The notes under the pieces were generated by a model. That model ran no database searches. It was given only the letters and a program-made list of their open reading frames with translations, and was not told where the DNA came from. A stretch of 10,593 bases of DNA, taken from assembly GCA_023396795.1 (NCBI GenBank), contig JAEWUY010000078.1:1-10593 (forward strand), written 5' to 3'. Source of the DNA: Bacillota bacterium (lineage in GTDB: Bacteria; Bacillota_I; Bacilli_A; RFN20; CAG-826). This document shows positions 6,544 through 10,593 of the stretch, piece after piece. A program made the position numbers and the translations under genes. Numbering within the stretch: position 1 is the stretch's first letter; each line of letters starts with the position of its first letter.

Positions 6544-7030
6544 CGTGAGCATAACCGGCATTCGTAATAAAAATCTTGGTGCCATTTAAGACGTAAGAAT
6601 CGCCATCTTCTATTGCGATTGTCTGTTGATTGGAAGCATCAGTGCCGGCATTTGGTTCTGTTAAACCAAAAGCCCCGATCCATTCGCCATTAGCAAGTTT
6701 GGGTAAATATTTTTGTTTTTGTTCCTCACTCCCTAGTTCAATGATTGGAGCGGTACATAACGAGACGTGGCACGAAAGAATAGCGCCTGTCGTCACGCAA
6801 TAAGAAGAAATTTCGCGAACCGCGTTAATGTACATATTATAGTCGCCGCCTGTTCCGCCGTAAGCTTTAGGAATAATAATACCCATTAAGCCTGATTTTC
6901 CCATCTTGCTGACTGTTTCAATGGGAAAACGTTCTTCCTCGTCAATAATAGCGGCTAATGGTTTGACTTGTTCAAGAGCAAACTCTTTGATGAAGTCATT
7001 AAATAATTCGTAACGTAAATTGTTATCCAT
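6527..7030 (-). pseudogene. Acyl-CoA dehydrogenase, N-terminal fragment
   Basis: Acyl-CoA dehydrogenases oxidise acyl-CoA to enoyl-CoA with FAD and pass electrons to ETF. The 167 codons hold the helical N-terminal domain (about 5-115), with YGGTGGDYNMYINAVREIS, and the first part of the beta domain. GAFGLTEPNAGTDASN (about 118-133) is the family signature around the FAD, and NGTKIFITNAGYAHVYI (about 149-165) is the following strand. Whole proteins have about 380 residues. The C-terminal helical domain with the catalytic Glu is absent, so this product is inactive. The start is ATG 7030; its GAGG (7037-7040) overlaps the end of the MaoC gene, only 3 bases separate the two genes, and translation is probably coupled. 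The style resembles butyryl/short-chain enzymes, but chain length cannot be read. The last codon or two before TAA lie beyond the homology. Confidence 0.88.
6531..6545. other. Novel junction: acyl-CoA dehydrogenase joined to coaD
   Basis: Acyl-CoA dehydrogenase homology runs to HVYI and CoaD homology begins at FTSY, in another frame. The two overlap on the - strand over TTTACATCA (6543-6535), which both proteins can use, so up to about 9 bases of microhomology could lie at the join. Both fragments are on the same strand, which fits a deletion, or an inversion between oppositely oriented genes. Confidence 0.65.
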
Positions 7031-7033
7031 TTG

Positions 7034-7438
7034 TTACCTCACAAGAATTGTTGCTACGCCGGTGATAACGGCAATGCCGTTTTGATTAGTGGCAGTTGTT
7101 GATAGTCTTACAATGTGTTTTTCGTTACGTAGTTCGACCACTTCAACTTCGGCAGTGATAGTATCATCTAAATAAACGGGAGCGACAAATCTAAGATCTT
7201 GCCCTAAATAAATGCTCCCTTCGCCTGGTAGTTGTGTTCCTAAAACAGCAGAAAAAAGACTAGCAACGAGCATGCCGTGGGCGACGCGATGCTTAAAAAT
7301 GCTTTTACGGGCTGCCTCCTCATTAACATGAAGAGGATTATAGTCAGTTGATAAGCGGGCAAAACAGTCGACATCTTCGACCGTTATCTTTTTACTTATC
7401 GACGCTTTCATTCCTGGTTTCAGGTCTTCAAATCTCAC
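7034..7438 (-). CDS. MaoC-family (R)-specific enoyl-CoA hydratase
   Basis: This is a 134-residue single hot-dog-fold protein, the usual size of a PhaJ/MaoC-type hydratase. The hydratase-2 motif is intact: DYNPLHVNEEAARKSIF with catalytic D32 and H37, then VAHGMLVASLFSAVLG and LPGEGSIYLGQDLRF. It should add water to trans-2-enoyl-CoA to give (R)-3-hydroxyacyl-CoA, or the reverse, in the cytoplasm. The start is GTG at 7438, not ATG: GGAGG (7446-7450) lies 7 bases upstream and the homology begins immediately. It is the first gene of a leftward pair with acyl-CoA dehydrogenase, whose product is its substrate, so the pair reads as an acyl-CoA oxidation or reduction unit. Its promoter carries a putative TetR site at the predicted transcription start. 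Confidence 0.9.
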   Translation of the reverse strand: MRFEDLKPGMKASISKKITVEDVDCFARLSTDYNPLHVNEEAARKSIFKHRVAHGMLVASLFSAVLGTQLPGEGSIYLGQDLRFVAPVYLDDTITAEVEVVELRNEKHIVRLSTTATNQNGIAVITGVATILVR

Positions 7439-7550
7439 GAGATATCCTCCAATGGTTGGGTAGTGACGTAGGGTTTTAAAATCGGAACGTATGGATTAGC
7501 GATTATTATGTGTCAATTGCCTTAGACAATTTAATAAATTGATTCAAATA

Positions 7551-7564
7551 TGAATGGTTGTTCA
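7551..7564. promoter_or_regulatory. Putative TetR operator 1 (maoC promoter)
   Basis: TGAATGGTTGTTCA has TGAA/TTCA arms and covers the predicted +1 region of the maoC promoter. It matches operator 2, read on the other strand, at 12 of 14 positions. A further TTCA half-site lies at 7543-7546. Confidence 0.6.
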
Positions 7565-7571
7565 TGTTTAT

Positions 7572-7600
7572 ATTGTAAGCCCTTCCAATATTTTTGTCAA
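7572..7600 (-). promoter_or_regulatory. Promoter of the maoC-acyl-CoA dehydrogenase unit
   Basis: On the - strand there is a perfect -35 TTGACA (7600-7595), a 17-base spacer and TACAAT (7577-7572, 5 of 6). The predicted start is near 7565, immediately before operator 1. The leader to GTG 7438 is about 127 bases; nothing else clear was seen in it beyond a second isolated TTGACA at 7516-7511. Confidence 0.75.
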
Positions 7601-7648
7601 TTAGATTGAACTGGATTTTGTGACATATGTTAAAGAAGAGGAGTTTCT

Positions 7649-7677
7649 TTGATTCAGTCGAAGGAAAGTGCTACTAT
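7649..7677 (+). promoter_or_regulatory. Promoter of the tetR gene
   Basis: TTGATT (7649-7654), a 17-base spacer and TACTAT (7672-7677) predict a start near 7684, inside operator 2, and a leader of about 31 bases. Confidence 0.5.
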
Positions 7678-7678
7678 A

Positions 7679-7692
7679 TGAATACCCATTCA
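7679..7692. promoter_or_regulatory. Putative TetR operator 2 (tetR promoter)
   Basis: TGAATACCCATTCA is an inverted repeat (TGAAT, 4-base gap, ATTCA). Its complement TGAATGGGTATTCA matches operator 1 at 12 of 14 positions. It starts 2 bases after the tetR -10 element, where a bound protein would block initiation. Confidence 0.6.
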
Positions 7693-7714
7693 AAAGAATT
7701 TGAGCACTAATTAA

Positions 7715-8311
7715 ATGGAAACCTCAGTATTTTATCCAAAAGCGAAACGCGGAAAAGAAACTCTTCGTCGTATCATCGAAGCAGCTACCAAAAATTTTTA
7801 TGAACGTGGTTACGCAAACTCAACAATCGCTGATATCGCTTTGGAAGCCAAAGTGGCAGTGGGAACGATTTACATTTATTTCAAAGATAAATACACAATC
7901 TACTACCAAGTTTTAAAAGATTTTCAAAACGAAATTCGCGAGCATCTTAATTTTCACATTAAAAACGCACGCTCACGTAAAGAAAAAGAACGAGCCGGCA
8001 TTCGAGCGTGGATAACTTTTATCTTAGAACATACCCGTGCTTATGAAATGATTTGGGAATCTCTTTATATTGATCGCCGCATTTTTGATGATTACTATTT
8101 AAGCTTTGCCGCTGCCTATATTAAAGGTTTGAATCATGATGCAAACGAACTCATTAATGTCGATCTTGAAACCGCAGCGTATATGTTGATGGGTATTTCA
8201 AACTTTGTGGGTATTCAAGCATTATTGAGTAAAGATATCGATGACAAAAAAATCGACGCAATGGTCGATTCAATAATGACAATATTGACTAACGGCCTAT
8301 TCAAAAACTAA
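7715..8311 (+). CDS. TetR-family transcriptional regulator
   Basis: The protein has 198 residues, the usual TetR size. The N-terminal DNA-binding domain is clear: RRIIEAATKNFYERGYANST (18-37), then the helix-turn-helix TIADIALEAKVAVGTIYIYF (37-56) and KDKYTIYYQVL. The C-terminal part (about 70-198) is a helical ligand domain with MLMGISNFVGIQAL, typical of dimer-forming members. It is transcribed away from maoC-acyl-CoA dehydrogenase and is therefore their likely repressor, with an acyl-CoA as a reasonable but unproven inducer. Two similar palindromes at the two divergent promoters suggest it represses itself as well. The start is ATG 7715, since an in-frame TAA lies directly before it and no later Met fits before the domain. 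No good SD is visible. It ends stop to stop with the glycosyltransferase. Confidence 0.9.
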   Translation: METSVFYPKAKRGKETLRRIIEAATKNFYERGYANSTIADIALEAKVAVGTIYIYFKDKYTIYYQVLKDFQNEIREHLNFHIKNARSRKEKERAGIRAWITFILEHTRAYEMIWESLYIDRRIFDDYYLSFAAAYIKGLNHDANELINVDLETAAYMLMGISNFVGIQALLSKDIDDKKIDAMVDSIMTILTNGLFKN

Positions 8312-8323
8312 CTACTTTTTTGA
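8301..8323. terminator. Weak bidirectional terminator across two stop codons
   Basis: TCAAAAA (8301-8307) can pair with TTTTTGA (8317-8323) around a 9-base loop that contains both converging stop codons. The stem is almost entirely A-T, so it is weak, but no other terminator is available to either gene. Confidence 0.3.
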
Positions 8324-9580
8324 TATTTCTTTTTTCTTACGTGTTTGTTTCCATTTTAACTTTGGCGTTAAAACGCCGATCGTTATCGCTAAGCAATAAA
8401 TAATCATAAACATTGGCAGAAAAATAATTGATGGTACCAGTTTATACCATTTGCCATAGTTGATTTTTTTGTGTTCAAGAGCAACCGTGAGAACACCTTG
8501 CAAAATAAAAGGAACGATAAACGCAAACACAAGAATCATAATTAAATTAAAGATGATTGCCCATCCTTGAGCGTCGTTGCCGATTATGTAATTATAAGCA
8601 ATTAAATATCCGTAATAAGCCGGAAACCAAAAGACGGCCATGACAGCAATGGGAATAAAAAAGAGAGTCAGAAAAAGATCGATATAAGAAAAATTAAAAG
8701 TTTGAAAGAAGCGCCCAATCAGGCGATACCCATATCGGCCAAATAAACGAATCAAACCATAACCAAAACGACGATTACGGACAAAGATTGCTTTAAACGT
8801 TGCCGGGTGATCATCGTAAACCATCGCCTCGCTGACGTAATCAACTCTTTGCTTGCGGAGAGCAATTTTCATACTGTATTCGGCATCTTCGACAATGCTA
8901 ACGGAATCATAGCCATATTTAACAATTTCTTCGGTGGCAATTAACATGCCATGACCACCAAAAATATTAGAAAATCTAATTCGTGATCGAAGATTACAAA
9001 CGAAACGACTATCGCGTATATACCATAGTGACCAAATAGCTGATGAAATGCTTTCGGTGTAGTTTTTAGCATTTAAATAACAAGTGGCGTATTTTGTACC
9101 GCTATCAAAGGCGTTATTCATCTTCGTTAGATAATCGGGATGAGGTTCAGTATCAGCATCAAAAATAATCAAGGCTTCGTATTCAAGATTATATTGGCGA
9201 ATAATTTCCGCAAAGCCATACTTTAAGGCAAAGCCTTTCGTTCGCTCTTGGTCGTTATTATAAACAATGACTTTTGCTCCTGCTTCGGCAGCCTTTTGCG
9301 CGGTTTGATCGGTGCAATTGTGGGCGATGACAAAAATGTCATATCGCTCACGCGGATATTTGAGTTTCAAAAAAATTGACTTAATCGAGTCTTGGATAAC
9401 ATCATCTTCGTTTCGACAAGGGATGAGAATGGCGTATTTATGAAGTGTTTGGGCATCGGGATATTTTTTGGCGCGAATAAAGAAAAAAAGAATAAATGCC
9501 AACTGAGGTAAAAAGGCGGCAGAAATGATGCCGATAGCTATTTGATTAATAATATCGAGAATTTGGTTAAGAAGCGCCAT
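8312..9580 (-). CDS. Membrane glycosyltransferase, family 2
   Basis: The protein has 422 residues with the layout of processive or lipid-linked GT2 enzymes: an N-terminal helix (about 12-36), a cytoplasmic GT-A domain (about 47-275), then C-terminal membrane helices (three or four, about 285-405) and a Lys-rich tail. Catalytic landmarks are present: LIPCRNE (52-58), AHNCTDQT for nucleotide-sugar contact, DAD at 141-143 for the metal, GGHGM (208-212), and E231-D232 in VEDAEYS as the likely base. The QxxRW motif of processive enzymes appears as R268-x-x-R271-F272. It should add sugars to a lipid or a growing polysaccharide at the membrane; the product is unknown. The start at ATG 9580 has no SD and only a short leader from the promoter at 9603-9631. 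It stands alone between tetR and hppA. Confidence 0.88.
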   Translation of the reverse strand: MALLNQILDIINQIAIGIISAAFLPQLAFILFFFIRAKKYPDAQTLHKYAILIPCRNEDDVIQDSIKSIFLKLKYPRERYDIFVIAHNCTDQTAQKAAEAGAKVIVYNNDQERTKGFALKYGFAEIIRQYNLEYEALIIFDADTEPHPDYLTKMNNAFDSGTKYATCYLNAKNYTESISSAIWSLWYIRDSRFVCNLRSRIRFSNIFGGHGMLIATEEIVKYGYDSVSIVEDAEYSMKIALRKQRVDYVSEAMVYDDHPATFKAIFVRNRRFGYGLIRLFGRYGYRLIGRFFQTFNFSYIDLFLTLFFIPIAVMAVFWFPAYYGYLIAYNYIIGNDAQGWAIIFNLIMILVFAFIVPFILQGVLTVALEHKKINYGKWYKLVPSIIFLPMFMIIYCLAITIGVLTPKLKWKQTRKKKEISKK

Positions 9581-9602
9581 ATGATAATATAATAAACTTT
9601 TT

Positions 9603-9631
9603 TATATATAAAACCATCTCTTTGTCCTCAA
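9603..9631 (-). promoter_or_regulatory. Promoter of the glycosyltransferase gene
   Basis: On the - strand TTGAGG (9631-9626), a 17-base spacer and TATATA (9608-9603) predict a start near 9596, only about 15 bases before the ATG. The leader is too short and AT-rich to hold an SD. Confidence 0.45.
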
Positions 9632-9693
9632 TTATGAGTAAACTTTTTGATAAACAATAAATAACATCTATCCTTGATGATATCGTTATGAAT

Positions 9694-9699
9694 TATAAT
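9694..9699 (+). promoter_or_regulatory. -10 element of the pyrophosphatase gene
   Basis: A perfect TATAAT lies 37 bases before the ATG at 9737. A TTGATG 14 bases upstream is too close for a standard -35, so the -35 contact is uncertain. Confidence 0.45.
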
Positions 9700-9736
9700 T
9701 AAATATAGCGCGAGCACAAACATAAAGGAGTTTATT

Positions 9737-10593
9737 ATGTCAAAAGAAATGTGGGCATATCTCATCGCGATCATAGTCGCTTTAGCAGCTATTGGTGTCG
9801 CTATTTGGATGTCTCTATGGGTCAAAAAACTTAAATCCGAAAATGCCAAAATAGACTATGTATCAACTTTAATTAAGCGCGGAGCGAATACGTTTCTAAA
9901 GCGCGAGTATCTAATTCTTGCTATCTTTGCGGGAATTTTGTCTTTATTCATTTTGCTTTTCTTGCCTAAACCAATTTGGCAAGTTGGTGATGAAGTAAAT
10001 ATTCATCGCGTCTTACCAAATGTCGCCATGGCAGTTTCGTATCTTATTGGTACGACTTTTTCAGCCATTGCTGGCAAAATTGGAATTGATATTGCTACTA
10101 TCGCTAATGTTAAATCGGCGGAAGCATCGACAAGAGGTATTAAGCCTTCTTTCATGGCTGGTTTTAGAGGCGGAGCCGTCATGGGCATGGCCGTTGTCGC
10201 TAGCTGTTTGTTAGGTGTGACGCTTGTTTTTTGGGCCACATATAGTTGGATGGGAAACGCTCGCGTTTTGATTGGCTTTAGCTTTGGGGCTAGTTCATTA
10301 GCCTTATTTGCAAAGGCCGGCGGTGGTATTTTTACCAAAACTGCCGATATTAGTGCTGACTTAGTTGGAAAGGTTGAATTGAATATTCCTGAAGATGATC
10401 CGCGTAATCCTGCAGTTATCGCTGATAATGTAGGTGATAATGTTGGCGATGTTGCCGGAATGGGCGCTGATATCTTCGACAGCTACGTTGCCGCCGTCGT
10501 CGCCTCCATGCTGCTCGGCGCGTCTTTTTTCGCGACCAACATGATCGGCTTCCAATACGTGCTTCTGCCGCTTCTTCTCTGCATCATCGGCAT
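9737..10593 (+). CDS. hppA: Membrane-bound proton/sodium-pumping pyrophosphatase, N-terminal part
   Basis: The frame is open to the right edge, with 285 codons of a family usually near 700. It hydrolyses pyrophosphate and uses the energy to pump H+ or Na+ out of the cytoplasm. The N-terminal helix (about 7-28) is followed by VSTLIKRGANTFLKREY, the family's 'I..GA.aFL..EY' segment. Later come SAEASTRGIKPSFMAGFRGG (about 128-147), GGGIFTKTADISADLVGKVE (about 195-214), and the substrate site IPEDDPRNPAVIADNVGDNVGD (about 217-238) with its Asp/Asn Mg-PPi ligands. The C-terminal residues that decide K+ dependence and pumped ion are outside the window. AAAGGAG (9724-9730) lies 6 bases before the ATG. 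Codon use changes sharply from 10475 onward although the protein stays in frame and family-like, so the right end may belong to another genome. Confidence 0.92.
   Translation, partial: MSKEMWAYLIAIIVALAAIGVAIWMSLWVKKLKSENAKIDYVSTLIKRGANTFLKREYLILAIFAGILSLFILLFLPKPIWQVGDEVNIHRVLPNVAMAVSYLIGTTFSAIAGKIGIDIATIANVKSAEASTRGIKPSFMAGFRGGAVMGMAVVASCLLGVTLVFWATYSWMGNARVLIGFSFGASSLALFAKAGGGIFTKTADISADLVGKVELNIPEDDPRNPAVIADNVGDNVGDVAGMGADIFDSYVAAVVASMLLGASFFATNMIGFQYVLLPLLLCIIG
10475..10593 (+). other. Segment of foreign-looking codon usage inside hppA
   Basis: Of the 39 complete codons from 10475 to 10591, 32 end in G or C; of the 33 codons just before, only 8 do. The switch falls immediately after the most conserved stretch of the gene (DNVGDNVGD...GMGAD), where DNA of different species is most alike. 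Confidence 0.7.

Noticed and set aside
6544..6585. Met-started frame extending coaD upstream to 6585
   Set aside because: Residues before FTSY come from out-of-frame reading of the acyl-CoA dehydrogenase gene and do not match CoaD.
6202..7372. GTCGAC as a specific recombination site
   Set aside because: The same hexamer also occurs inside the intact GDPD gene (6202-6207) and the maoC gene (7367-7372) with no rearrangement, so the hexamer alone is not evidence of a dedicated site.
10003..10338. 111-codon frame on the - strand in hppA
   Set aside because: It is the antisense shadow of the conserved pyrophosphatase frame.
1..10593. CRISPR array, tRNA, rRNA, insertion sequence or transposase
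   Set aside because: No regularly spaced repeats, cloverleaf, rRNA motifs, terminal inverted repeats or transposase coding was seen on either strand, including at the two junctions.

Overview
The window reads as low-GC Bacillota, plausibly a Bacilli/Acholeplasma-like lineage. Coding sequence is AT-rich with strong AAGGAG-type Shine-Dalgarno (SD) sites. Tryptophan is read from TGG, no recognised gene has an in-frame TGA, and every visible stop is TAA or TAG. The lineage is an inference from style and gene content, not from a marker gene.

Layout. At 1-510 is the tail of a BaiN/HI0933-type flavoprotein. At 527-972 a promoter and a structured leader precede only the first 100 codons of a CPA-type cation/proton antiporter. 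That fragment runs head-on into the first ~75 codons of msrB on the other strand (to 1185). At 1383-2832 is a LemA-TPM pair, probably an envelope or membrane operon. At 2933-3964 is a Na+/Ca2+-exchanger family protein, separated by a shared bidirectional terminator from a leftward SLC45/GPH-like MFS transporter (4032-5531) and a GDPD phosphodiesterase (5617-6348). At 6403-7438 is a leftward fatty-acyl unit: a MaoC-type hydratase and the first half of an acyl-CoA dehydrogenase, whose coding sequence switches abruptly into the tail of coaD. A divergent TetR regulator (7715-8311) faces this unit. Two matching 14-bp imperfect palindromes sit at the predicted start sites of both divergent promoters. 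A family 2 glycosyltransferase (8312-9580, leftward) abuts tetR stop to stop. The 5' part of a membrane pyrophosphatase gene (hppA-like) runs off the right edge.

How the genes fit together. The TetR protein probably represses itself and the maoC-acyl-CoA dehydrogenase pair. Three ion-handling membrane proteins (antiporter, CaCA exchanger, pyrophosphatase) and an antiporter leader whose SD can be sequestered suggest cation homeostasis as a second theme.

The most striking point is that the window holds three separate sequence discontinuities: two genes cut and joined at ~958-963, two more at ~6531-6545, and an abrupt codon-usage switch inside a conserved part of hppA at ~10475. Either this genome has been broken and rejoined often, or the contig contains amplification or assembly chimeras. 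The truncated essential gene coaD makes the second explanation serious.
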